From assembly GCA_009786295.1 (NCBI GenBank), contig WQTN01000096.1, forward strand, positions 1-7,635: DNA of 7,635 bases. The letters are read 5' to 3'. Below, one piece after another: positions 1 through 6,485 of the stretch. The translations under genes and the position numbers were made by a program. A model generated the notes under the pieces. It ran no database searches and was not told the DNA's origin. It saw nothing but the letters and a program-made list of their open reading frames with translations. Source of the stretch: Methanomassiliicoccaceae archaeon (GTDB taxonomy: Archaea; Thermoplasmatota; Thermoplasmata; Methanomassiliicoccales; Methanomethylophilaceae). Positions within the stretch are counted from its first letter, which is position 1; each line of letters starts with the position of its first letter.

Positions 1-304
1 CCCCCCCCAGACGTCTCAGTCCCTTCCATAGACACAGCTCTACCTGTATTATCTATAAACTTGTGCAATAATATATCGTCATTGTGTATATTAAATGGCT
101 GTCTATTTGATTTGCAACTGATTTTGCCTCAACCGTCGCCTGAATCGCAGGAGCGTCTGCGAATCGAACACTTTGCACCGTTCTTACAGATTCAGGCCCA
201 TTACCGAAAACAGCCTGAAACAGGCCTGCTGGCTCAAATCGCATTGCTCTTAAGCTGACGTGGGAAAGAGCTTCGTTGTCCTGAACGGCGGCAACCGGAA
301 GGAA
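1..304. other. Gene-poor tail downstream of the fumarase operon
   Basis: No recognisable gene lies here. It opens with a run of eight C, is AT-rich around 40-115, and is more balanced from 125 to 304. On the minus strand, the frame of the fumarase beta gene stays open for 83 codons after its TGA stop, until a TAG at 53-55. The translated tail resembles no family I know and lacks its own Shine-Dalgarno site, so I do not call it a gene. A weak inverted repeat (GCTCTT at 246-251, AAGAGC at 266-271) and a stronger one at 142-165 could form 3' structures. No oligo-T terminator for the operon is visible on the minus strand. The stretch could be a decayed gene or mobile-element remnant. Confidence 0.5.
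142..165. repeat. Inverted repeat (hairpin), 8 of 9 bp
   Basis: GAATCGCAG at 142-150 faces CTGCGAATC at 157-165 across a 6-nt loop, with one A-A mismatch. It lies about 140 nt downstream of the fumarase beta stop codon. No T-run follows on either strand, so a terminator role is not supported. It may be a 3' processing structure, a binding site or chance. Confidence 0.4.
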
Positions 305-868
305 TCAGACATCTCTGACAAGTTTCGACCTTACGTTATCGTAAAGGCTTCCGCCTTCTGAATCCATCGCGACAATGAGCGGTCCCATCCGTTCCGTTCT
401 TAGTTTCCACATGGCCTCTGCCATGCCGAGGTCCGCCCATTCTGCGCTGCGCACCTCGACAATGGATTCCGCAAGGGAGACCGCAGCACCCCCCACGGCC
501 GCAAGATATACGCATCCGACCTCGCGCATGGCATCCCCGACCTCTTTCGACATCCCTCCCTTTCCGATGATGGCGCGGATCCCGAATCTTCTTATCATTT
601 CGGGCTCCAGAGAATTCATCCTTGCGCTGGTGGTCGGGCCGGCTGCGACCGCCTTCCATCCTTTGCCGCCGCTGACCATTATCGGCCCGCAGTGATACAG
701 GACCGAGTTCTTCATCTCTTCAGGAACAGGTTTTCCCATACGGGAGTGTTCTATCGCCCTGATGTGTACCTCGTCTCTCCCAGTTATCATATTTCCGGAA
801 AGATACACAGTTTCGCCTAACCTCAGCGACCTGACGGTTCTCTCATCAAGGGGAGTTCTGAGTTCCAT
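305..868 (-). CDS. fumB: Fumarate hydratase, class I, beta subunit
   Basis: Beta subunit (187 aa) of the oxygen-sensitive iron-sulfur fumarase, which interconverts fumarate and L-malate in the cytoplasm. It matches the C-terminal half of single-chain class I fumarases. Family motifs are TGRDEVHIR at residues 29-37, the GPTTSARM segment at 77-84, the glycine-rich IIGKGGMS at 100-107 and the AAVGGAA segment at 123-129. The length is usual for archaeal beta subunits. I chose the ATG at 866-868 because homology begins at MELRTPL; longer in-frame versions run back inside the alpha gene. The alpha stop TGA and this ATG share one base (TGATG), which implies translational coupling. The related L(+)-tartrate dehydratase beta subunit is an alternative that sequence alone cannot fully exclude, but fumarase is more likely in an archaeon. 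Confidence 0.9.
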   Translation of the reverse strand: MELRTPLDERTVRSLRLGETVYLSGNMITGRDEVHIRAIEHSRMGKPVPEEMKNSVLYHCGPIMVSGGKGWKAVAAGPTTSARMNSLEPEMIRRFGIRAIIGKGGMSKEVGDAMREVGCVYLAAVGGAAVSLAESIVEVRSAEWADLGMAEAMWKLRTERMGPLIVAMDSEGGSLYDNVRSKLVRDV

Positions 869-1737
869 CAGAGGTCTGCCCCCTGACTGTATTCGACATT
901 TGTGTTTGTTATGCGCACGGATGCCCGCCTTGTCGCCCAGCATCCTATGCTAACGGCCACAGGAAGGCTTGCCGTGTGGCAGTATGCCGTTCTTATCTTC
1001 ACTCCCAGGACCGTGGTTGATCCCCCCAGCCCCATGGGGCCCAGCCCGCTGCCGTTCAGCCTGACGAACAGTTCTTCTTCGATCCCTCTCAGCGCTTGGT
1101 CGCTGTTCTCCGAATCCAGCGGAGACATCAGCGCTTCCTTTGCCATGGAAACGCACTCGTCCGTCGATCCTCCTATCCCGATCCCCACTATGCCCGGGGG
1201 ACAGGGCCTTCCTCCCGCATCCAGCACCGAGTCGATGATGAATTTTTTGATCCCTTCGAGCCCGTCCGACGGGTTCAGCATGGCCAGCCTCGTCATGTTC
1301 TCCGATCCTGCTCCTTTGATCAGGACCGATATTTCCAGAAAATCATCGTCCGTCGGAATGTAATGGATGAGAGGCATCCCCTTTCCGAGATTGTTCCCTG
1401 GGTTCTCTCTCGTCAGAGGGTCCACCGTATTGGGTCTCAGCGGTACGGCCTCCGTTGCTGTCCTCACTCCTTTCATTATTTCATCACGAACCGAAGAATC
1501 AAACCGGCCCTTAACATAGAAGGTCGGTATGCCTGTATCCTGGCACATCGGACGGCCTAGGACCTCCGCTTTCTTCACGTTGTCCATTATCGCTCCGAGC
1601 TGCGTCCTCGCCAGCGGGTCCGCTTCCCAGCCGGCGGCGGCCTCCAGCGCCCAGCCTATGTCGGGCGGGAGTCTTGTATTGGCCGCTTTCAGAAGATTCA
1701 CTACTATCTGATCGACGGGTTCCGGCAGTTTTATCAT
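868..1737 (-). CDS. fumA: Fumarate hydratase, class I, alpha subunit
   Basis: Alpha subunit (289 aa) carrying the [4Fe-4S] cluster that activates the substrate in class I fumarases. The three expected cluster cysteines are present: C65 in the CQDTGIP motif, C179 in RPCPPG, and C266 in GCWATRRA. Other family signatures are KGAGSENMT at 141-149, GIGIGGSTDE at 185-194 and GLGPMGLGGS at 231-240. A GTG at 1773 would add 12 residues, but I prefer the ATG at 1735-1737, where homology starts and where GAAGGT lies just upstream. The gene follows nmd3 after a 36-nt gap and overlaps the beta gene by one base. In methanogens fumarase serves the partial TCA cycle and recycles fumarate released in purine and arginine synthesis. 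A TtdA-like tartrate dehydratase is the less likely alternative. Confidence 0.92.
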   Translation of the reverse strand: MIKLPEPVDQIVVNLLKAANTRLPPDIGWALEAAAGWEADPLARTQLGAIMDNVKKAEVLGRPMCQDTGIPTFYVKGRFDSSVRDEIMKGVRTATEAVPLRPNTVDPLTRENPGNNLGKGMPLIHYIPTDDDFLEISVLIKGAGSENMTRLAMLNPSDGLEGIKKFIIDSVLDAGGRPCPPGIVGIGIGGSTDECVSMAKEALMSPLDSENSDQALRGIEEELFVRLNGSGLGPMGLGGSTTVLGVKIRTAYCHTASLPVAVSIGCWATRRASVRITNTNVEYSQGADL

Positions 1738-1773
1738 GATACCTTCATCGCCGTTCCCGATAAAAAGATACAC

Positions 1774-2802
1774 TCAGGGGACATAGTAAAGAACATCGTC
1801 GATCTCGACCGCTCTCACAGTATCGCCTATCTCTGCATCGGCGGGGACCGACATGTCGACCGTCGAATAATTCGATGGGTTGAGAACCTGGACCTCTTCT
1901 CCCGCTCTGCTTACCACCAGCGCCTCCTTCAGGTCAGCCGACCTTGTGTATACTTTGAAAGCGGGCACATCCGACCTTTTAACGGCCCTCTCCCTGAAGT
2001 TCATGATGTCTATCACTTTGGCGCCGCTGCTCGATATCCTCGTCAGCTTGAAGTACCGCCCCTCGAACTGTATGACATCGCCAACATGAAAATCAGGAAG
2101 CCGCACGAGGTATGTCACCCTGTACATCTCCTGGCCTTCCTCGGTCACCCCGACAAGTTTGGCGGCCTCCTTCGTCTCGGCGCAGTATGTGTCAGAGATG
2201 TCTTTCGCGGCCGACTTGCCCAGCGATATGGATGAAAGATAGATGTCTATCCCGCCCTGCACCTCTTCCGCCTTTGTTATGAAAGCGTGCCTGTTGGAGA
2301 GGGATTGCGTGCCGACAAGATTCTCGACCCGTCTCAACGCTTCCAGCATAACCCTCTGCGGGATGTCTTTCGAGCCTGCCCTTATCTGCAGTATCGCCTC
2401 ATAGTAGTTCCCAAGCTGCCTGGAACATCTTTTGCACACAGTGTTCTTCAGCCTTACCAAAGTGGATGACGAGTCCTCAGCCATGTGCCCGTTGATGTCC
2501 AGCACCGAGTCCACCACAACAAGGTGCGTGTACGGCTCCTGTTCGACCGATGCCGTTTCCGTGCTGACCATCTTTGCTTCTTTTATGACTATGAGGGAGC
2601 CTTTCGCTGCATCCTCGATCGCTCCCTGAATATCCTTTGCCACCCATGTCTCCCCGAACCCGATCTCTCCGCAGTTGGTACAGATCTTCACATCGACATG
2701 GTGCGGAAGGGATGTCAGCTTCCTGCCATTCAGGAAACATTCCGTACAGAGACCGTCGACTGTATGTTCGGTCTCTTTTCCGCACCTAACACAGAAATTC
2801 AC
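1774..2802 (-). CDS. nmd3: NMD3 family ribosome biogenesis protein
   Basis: Archaeal NMD3 (342 aa). In eukaryotes NMD3 binds the pre-60S subunit and acts as its export adaptor; the archaeal form lacks the export tail and is thought to act in large-subunit maturation, which has not been shown for this protein. The family's zinc-binding cysteine pairs are all present: C4/C7, C19/C22, C41/C44 and C123/C126. The C-terminal half, about 200-342, contains the beta-rich segments usual for the OB/SH3-like part. The start is a GTG at 2800-2802, preceded by GGTGAT, a perfect match to the archaeal anti-Shine-Dalgarno sequence at good spacing. The start overlaps the DUF424 stop as GTGA (4 nt), pointing to coupled translation. 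Stop is TGA. Confidence 0.92.
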   Translation of the reverse strand: MNFCVRCGKETEHTVDGLCTECFLNGRKLTSLPHHVDVKICTNCGEIGFGETWVAKDIQGAIEDAAKGSLIVIKEAKMVSTETASVEQEPYTHLVVVDSVLDINGHMAEDSSSTLVRLKNTVCKRCSRQLGNYYEAILQIRAGSKDIPQRVMLEALRRVENLVGTQSLSNRHAFITKAEEVQGGIDIYLSSISLGKSAAKDISDTYCAETKEAAKLVGVTEEGQEMYRVTYLVRLPDFHVGDVIQFEGRYFKLTRISSSGAKVIDIMNFRERAVKRSDVPAFKVYTRSADLKEALVVSRAGEEVQVLNPSNYSTVDMSVPADAEIGDTVRAVEIDDVLYYVP

Positions 2803-3092
2803 ATTATCACCACTTGAGCGTGCTTCACCTCTCCGATGACCATCACGCTCTGTTCGGAGACCAGCCCCTCTTTTACCGCCCTCTCGACCACACGATTGCC
2901 GACAAGGTTCATTATCGTGACGGATTTTGTTCTCTCGATGAAGGTATCCTCTGACACCGGCTCTCCGCCGTAGAATATCTCAGAGACCTTTATCTTAACG
3001 CCGTCGCCCCTGAACGTCATCCCCAGGATCTCCTGGTCGCAGGCGGCCAGTATCCTGTCTTTTTCATGAACATGGATCTTACAGAGTATCAT
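2799..3092 (-). CDS. DUF424 family protein
   Basis: A 97-residue archaeal protein matching my memory of the DUF424 family, whose function is unknown. It opens with the short MILCKIHVHEKDRILAACD segment typical of the family, followed by a GMTFRGDGVKIKVSEIFYGG stretch around residues 24-43 and a hydrophobic C-terminal half with VGNRVVERAV near 64-73. It has no membrane segment and no metal-binding pattern. The ATG at 3090-3092 lies 1 nt past the mcm stop, with a strong AAGGAGG Shine-Dalgarno site inside the last mcm codons. Its stop overlaps the nmd3 start. Sitting between mcm and nmd3, it may take part in translation or ribosome assembly, but that is inference from position only. Confidence 0.82.
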   Translation of the reverse strand: MILCKIHVHEKDRILAACDQEILGMTFRGDGVKIKVSEIFYGGEPVSEDTFIERTKSVTIMNLVGNRVVERAVKEGLVSEQSVMVIGEVKHAQVVIM

Positions 3093-3093
3093 C

Positions 3094-5202
3094 TTATGCC
3101 TCCTTGTAATAACCGTCGCGGGGACAGTAGAGCGTGCCGCTCTCCTTCAGCATTTTCAGCCTCTTGTTGACCTGCCCATCCGACAGACCGTCGCTGACGG
3201 CGTGGCTGACTATCTCTTCCTCCGACAGACCGTCGGACGATCCGTACCTCTTGATGATATCAAGTATTATCGTCAGCTCGCTGCGGTCCTTCTTCGTGAA
3301 ATCTTCCATTATATTGCCGATATCCCACTGCCCTCCGTCGGGGGCCAGTATCTTATCCAGATAGTATTCCACCAATTCCACCGCTTTCGCAGCATCCTTT
3401 TCTTCAACAGTGCGGCTCAGCCTCATCCGGGCCGATGCTTCGGACAGCCTCACATATGCTTCCAGCTGCCTTGCGGTTATCGGCACGGAATCGTTCTCTC
3501 CCGCTCCCATTGCTCTTATCTTGAGATAATTGTCCTCAATGGTCCTCATCGCCCCGTCCGTCATTACCGGCACGATGCGCTTCGAATATGCGACATATTT
3601 TCTCAGCATCTCCTGCTCATATGTCGGTCTCACGCTCTGCGTGTCCTCTTTTATCTTCTTGATGTCGACGCCGATGACAAGCGACATGTCTTCACCTATC
3701 TGCCTGGCCTGTCCTCTTCTGTGAACATTCAGGATGTGCGTGGTCAGTGCTCTGTCTGTGTCTGCATTCGGCTTGTCGGTAAGAACAAAGATGAGATCGA
3801 AACGGGACATCAGCGCGGGCGGAAGGTCTATCTGCTTGGTTACCGACGTTCCGGCCATCTCGAATCTTCCGAATTTCGGGTTCGCCGCCGCGAGCATGGA
3901 GCACCTGCATTGCAGAGTTGCCGTTATTCCCGCCTTTGCGACCGATATTCTCTGAGATTCCATTGCCTCGTGCAGAGAGGAGCGGTCCTGCACGGTCATC
4001 TTATCCAATTCATCAATGCACGCCAGTCCTTTGTCCGCAAGGACCAGCGCCCCTGCCTCCAGAGTCCATCTCCCGTCCCCGAATTCGTCCTTGACAGCGG
4101 CTGCCGTAAGCCCCGCCGCAGATGCGGACTTGCCTGAAGCATATATTCCTCTGGGAGCGAGCATGCTCATATATCTCAGTATCTGGGACTTTGCCACTCC
4201 TGGATCTCCGACCAGAAGTACGTGCATATCTCCCCTTATGACGGTGCCGTCATCCATCGTTTTGTTGCATCCTCCGAACAGCTGCAGAGCTATGGCGCTC
4301 TTGACCTCTGTCATGCCGTGAATAGTGGGAGATATCGAGGCGATGATATTGTCAAAGAGCCTCGGGTCCCTGGACATCTCCAGGATCTTAAGTTCGTCCT
4401 CCTCCGTTATCTGTATCTCATCGTACTCGTGCTCCTCGAACTCTATCGACAGCACATCCATGAATATCTCAAAAACGGTTGTTTTGTCCCTGTCGTTCTT
4501 TTCTGAGGACCTTATGATCCCATTGATTGTTATCCTGTTGCCGGCCGTTATCACTCCTGCGATATCGTCCTCTACGTACCCCGTTATCCTTTCGGGCTGG
4601 GCTCCGCCTCTCAGCCCCTCGGGGCTCTCCTGGATCTCGATCTTCTGAGTGTCGGTGTACACAGACGCTTTCGCATCAAGCTCGAACTGCGTCGCCTGTT
4701 TGTTGCAGCTGCCGTCCGGGTTCGAGCACATCAAAGGCACTCTCATCAAGACGCCTCTTTGGTTCTCCCATATCTCTGCCCCGCATCTGCTGCATCTGAA
4801 AAGGGCGCGTGTCATCCTCGGCCTTACGGTCGTGGCCTTTCTTGCAAGGCCTTCCACCGCAACAAGCTTTCCGAGGTGTTTCGCCCTGAGGTGCCTTACC
4901 TCCACCTTCACATCCCTCGGGAGGTTTGTTATCCTAAGGTTCACTGCGTCATCCTTGCCCCATGCTGGAGGGAGCGATGCTTTCGCGGCCTCCCTCCCTT
5001 TGCTGAGACACCTGTCAGGATTATCCAGGAGATACATGGCAAAGTCAGTGTTGTATGCGTCAATGTCCTCGTAGGGGATGTATATGCTCCTCTTTTCAGG
5101 GTAGCTTGCTGCAATGTCGGCGAAAATGATGCGGTACTTGTCCTTGCTGAATATCTCTTCCCATGCGGCCCCTATCTCGCTGTCCTGAAAACTTACCGCC
5201 AT
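3094..5202 (-). CDS. mcm: Replicative DNA helicase MCM
   Basis: Archaeal minichromosome maintenance helicase (702 aa), the ring-shaped 3'-5' helicase that unwinds DNA at the replication fork. Visible parts in order: an N-terminal DNA-binding region; a zinc site with C137, C140, C159 and C166 (about 250 aa in all before the ATPase); and an AAA+ ATPase with Walker A GDPGVAKS at 332-339, Walker B ACIDELDK at 394-401, sensor-1 N441 in AAANP and the arginine finger R467 in SRFD. A C-terminal winged helix spans about 640-702. All catalytic motifs are intact and no intein is present. The ATG at 5200-5202 is preceded by GAGGTGA and lies 3 nt after the stop of the winged-helix gene. The stop is TAA. 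Length and motif order are normal for a euryarchaeal MCM. Confidence 0.97.
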   Translation of the reverse strand: MAVSFQDSEIGAAWEEIFSKDKYRIIFADIAASYPEKRSIYIPYEDIDAYNTDFAMYLLDNPDRCLSKGREAAKASLPPAWGKDDAVNLRITNLPRDVKVEVRHLRAKHLGKLVAVEGLARKATTVRPRMTRALFRCSRCGAEIWENQRGVLMRVPLMCSNPDGSCNKQATQFELDAKASVYTDTQKIEIQESPEGLRGGAQPERITGYVEDDIAGVITAGNRITINGIIRSSEKNDRDKTTVFEIFMDVLSIEFEEHEYDEIQITEEDELKILEMSRDPRLFDNIIASISPTIHGMTEVKSAIALQLFGGCNKTMDDGTVIRGDMHVLLVGDPGVAKSQILRYMSMLAPRGIYASGKSASAAGLTAAAVKDEFGDGRWTLEAGALVLADKGLACIDELDKMTVQDRSSLHEAMESQRISVAKAGITATLQCRCSMLAAANPKFGRFEMAGTSVTKQIDLPPALMSRFDLIFVLTDKPNADTDRALTTHILNVHRRGQARQIGEDMSLVIGVDIKKIKEDTQSVRPTYEQEMLRKYVAYSKRIVPVMTDGAMRTIEDNYLKIRAMGAGENDSVPITARQLEAYVRLSEASARMRLSRTVEEKDAAKAVELVEYYLDKILAPDGGQWDIGNIMEDFTKKDRSELTIILDIIKRYGSSDGLSEEEIVSHAVSDGLSDGQVNKRLKMLKESGTLYCPRDGYYKEA

Positions 5203-5205
5203 ATT

Positions 5206-5448
5206 TTATTTCACCTCGTTCGACCTGTTCTTCCGGCATTCCTCGTCCGCCCACCACAGCCATCCTCCGATGTCCATGTTTATCTCTCCTTTGATCAGCC
5301 CCGCCTTCCTGAGCTTGGAGAGGGTCTTTGCGATATCGTCCGGGCATCTGTAATTGAAGAGGTGGTCCAGTCTGTCGCTTGCTTCTCTGGTCGTCAGCTT
5401 TTCCTCTCCGAGGGCTTCCCAAATAAGCGCTACAACATCATCAGGCAT
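5206..5448 (-). CDS. Small winged-helix protein heading the mcm operon
   Basis: An 80-residue protein I cannot assign to a named family. Its pattern is that of a winged helix-turn-helix: helix 1 at about 2-13, a TTREASDRL helix at 19-27, a recognition helix at 36-49 ending in KLRKAGLI, then a beta wing holding GGWLWWAD at 61-68 and a charged tail. The LRKAGLIKGE stretch is typical of archaeal winged-helix regulators. It has one cysteine at 35 and one at 71 and no ligand domain. The ATG at 5446-5448 has no Shine-Dalgarno site but has a TATA-like element about 29 nt upstream, so the mRNA is probably leaderless. It is the first gene of the operon, 3 nt before mcm. It may regulate the operon or act with MCM; neither is shown. 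Confidence 0.75.
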   Translation of the reverse strand: MPDDVVALIWEALGEEKLTTREASDRLDHLFNYRCPDDIAKTLSKLRKAGLIKGEINMDIGGWLWWADEECRKNRSNEVK

Positions 5449-5452
5449 TGCA

Positions 5453-5466
5453 ACAATCTATATTGT
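5453..5466. repeat. Short inverted repeat, possible operator
   Basis: ACAAT at 5453-5457 and ATTGT at 5462-5466 flank CTAT. The repeat lies between the TATA-like box and the ATG of the winged-helix gene, where a bound dimer would block transcription start. Autoregulation by the winged-helix protein is conceivable but the site is short. Confidence 0.3.
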
Positions 5467-5473
5467 CGGGCAG

Positions 5474-5481
5474 GATAAATA
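5474..5481 (-). promoter_or_regulatory. TATA box of the mcm operon, probably leaderless
   Basis: On the minus strand TTATTTAT covers 5481-5474, centred about 29 nt before the ATG at 5448. Archaeal transcription starts about 25-30 nt after the TATA centre, which places the start at or near the ATG. The lack of a Shine-Dalgarno site there agrees with a leaderless transcript. Confidence 0.5.
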
Positions 5482-5493
5482 ACCTGCACAGTA

Positions 5494-5563
5494 AATGAGG
5501 GGGTTGCCGACGATCCCTCATTAGAACGTGTGGTCCTCAGCAAACTACTTTGAGAAGATCGTC
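5494..5563. repeat. Two overlapping, mutually exclusive inverted repeats
   Basis: AATGAGGG at 5494-5501 can pair perfectly with CCCTCATT at 5515-5522 across a 13-nt loop. Alternatively GACGATC at 5509-5515 can pair with GATCGTC at 5557-5563, extended by CTCA at 5517-5520 with TGAG at 5551-5554. Both use the 5515-5520 bases, so only one can form at a time. The pairs are seen directly; any regulatory role is inference. Confidence 0.45.
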
Positions 5564-5721
5564 TGACAAGAACCAATTGATTCGGAACCTAAGCTCATAA
5601 TTAACGCTCCGGCCACCTGAGATCTGTCCGGCTCTCATGCTGTAAATAGCAAAGTAAAAACGATTATGAATGGATCTTTTTCCAACATTCAAAAATGAAT
5701 TTGAAAAACGGTTTTAAAAAA

Positions 5722-5729
5722 CTATATAC
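5722..5729 (+). promoter_or_regulatory. TATA box of the SUFU gene
   Basis: CTATATAC at 5722-5729 follows an A-rich stretch that could serve as a TFB element. A start about 27 nt downstream, near 5751, would give a leader of roughly 28 nt carrying GGGGAAAG just before the ATG at 5779. This supports 5779 rather than 5695 as the start codon. Confidence 0.5.
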
Positions 5730-5778
5730 TGTCAAGTCGGTAGCAGAAACAATAACAGATTCCTGGGGAAAGAAGAAC

Positions 5779-6432
5779 ATGGGCTTATTCGACAAATTAA
5801 AGAAAAAGCAAGAACAAACCGAGCTGCCCGCTTACGGGTGGGATGCGATCACCGCGCGGTTTGAACAGCTTTATCCCGGACAAATGGATCCAAATCATTA
5901 TGGAACACTGATAAAATACAACTTGGGCGGAAAAGACCCGATGGATGGCGTCAGCATTTATGACGGCGGGGATTTTTGGCACTTTGTTACTTTCGGCTTT
6001 TCTGATTTATATGAAAAGCACCCGGGGGATGATCCAGAATGGAGCGGTGCTGGCTTTGAGTTGACCATTAAGCTGAAAAAACTGGCGTGGACCGATGAAA
6101 TGGAAATCAAGAACATCGTGGGCGTATTGCAGTCGCTGGCACGTTATGCTTTTTCAAGTCAGCGTGGATTCAAGCCTTATGAGTACATATGGACGAAACA
6201 GACCAGCGGCTTTGATTTGAACGGGAAGAGCAAACTTACGGGCTTTGCTACTCTGCCGGATGAAGCGGGCATTATTGAAACACCTCACGGCAAGGTCGAA
6301 TTCATCTGTGTTGTTGGTTTGACAGATAAAGAGCTGCGGAGTATCGTCGACAAACAATATACCACCGAAGAGATCTTGGAAAAGCTGGGCAGCCCGTTGA
6401 CTGACTATGAGCGGCGCGAGTTGGAATTGTAA
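5779..6432 (+). CDS. SUFU (suppressor of fused) domain protein
   Basis: A 217-residue cytoplasmic protein of the suppressor-of-fused family. Family features are GWDAI at 20-24, LYPGQ followed by NHYGTLI at 31-45, LGGKDPMDGVSIYDGG at 49-64, WHFVTFGFSDLYEK at 67-80, GAGFELTIKL at 90-99 and PYEYIW at 133-138. In bacteria such proteins are proposed immunity proteins of polymorphic toxin systems (Zhang, Iyer and Aravind); no toxin gene is visible here. The N-terminus MGLFDKLKKK is lysine-rich and typical of bacterial members. I prefer the ATG at 5779 over 5695 because of the TATA box at 5722 and GGGGAAAG upstream. All six arginines use CGN codons, whereas mcm next door often uses AGA/AGG, and Gln is often CAA. 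These traits suggest acquisition from a bacterium, perhaps a gut Firmicute. Stop is TAA. Confidence 0.88.
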   Translation: MGLFDKLKKKQEQTELPAYGWDAITARFEQLYPGQMDPNHYGTLIKYNLGGKDPMDGVSIYDGGDFWHFVTFGFSDLYEKHPGDDPEWSGAGFELTIKLKKLAWTDEMEIKNIVGVLQSLARYAFSSQRGFKPYEYIWTKQTSGFDLNGKSKLTGFATLPDEAGIIETPHGKVEFICVVGLTDKELRSIVDKQYTTEEILEKLGSPLTDYERRELEL

Positions 6433-6434
6433 GA

Positions 6435-6447
6435 TCGGATATTCCGA
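6435..6447 (+). repeat. Small hairpin after the SUFU stop
   Basis: TCGGA and TCCGA flank TAT immediately after the SUFU stop codon. No T-run follows on the plus strand, so it may protect the 3' end rather than terminate. Five base pairs could also be chance. Confidence 0.3.
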
Positions 6448-6453
6448 CTATTG

Positions 6454-6478
6454 AAAAAAAAACTTCCGTGCTCGGAGG
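6454..6478 (-). terminator. Hairpin plus oligo-T terminator of the tsr3 operon
   Basis: Reading the minus strand after the tsr3 stop, a 6-bp stem (6473-6478 with 6463-6468, one G-T pair, loop of 4) is followed directly by nine T (6462-6454). T-runs are enough to stop archaeal RNA polymerase, so this is a good end point for the phosphatase-like/tsr3 transcript. It also insulates the convergent SUFU gene. Confidence 0.7.
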
Positions 6479-6485
6479 GCTTTCG

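Larger units (their letters stand above)
5449..5778. other. Divergent intergenic region with several inverted repeats
   Basis: This stretch separates the mcm operon (minus) from the SUFU gene (plus). I see no coding region. It holds a TATA-like box for each side, an ACAAT/ATTGT repeat at the start of the mcm operon, a pair of overlapping inverted repeats at 5494-5563, and a short 5-bp repeat TGAGA/TCTCA at 5618-5622 and 5633-5637. A T5 run occurs at 5677-5681. No tRNA fold, no C/D-box pair and no riboswitch I know was recognised. An ATG at 5695 would extend the SUFU gene upstream, but the TATA box lies inside that extension and the ATG lacks a Shine-Dalgarno site. Confidence 0.6.

Noticed and set aside
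1..8. Run of eight C at the window edge
   Set aside because: Homopolymers at an edge are often contig or sequencing artefacts; no function can be supported.
150..185. T-arm of a tRNA on the minus strand (TTCGATT)
   Set aside because: The flanking bases do not form the 5-bp T-stem and no acceptor stem is found.
869..943. Longer fumarase beta subunit starting at 943
   Set aside because: It would overlap the alpha gene by 76 nt; homology starts at the ATG at 868, which overlaps the alpha stop by one base.
1738..1773. GTG start for the fumarase alpha subunit at 1773
   Set aside because: The added 12 residues are not family-like, and the ATG at 1737 has GAAGGT upstream.
3202..4137. Long plus-strand open frame opposite mcm (311 codons)
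   Set aside because: It is antisense to a fully conserved helicase, has no family features and reflects codon bias of the real gene.
5695..5778. N-terminal extension of the SUFU protein from the ATG at 5695
   Set aside because: The TATA box at 5722-5729 lies inside it, the ATG lacks a Shine-Dalgarno site, and the family-like start MGLFDKL begins at 5779.
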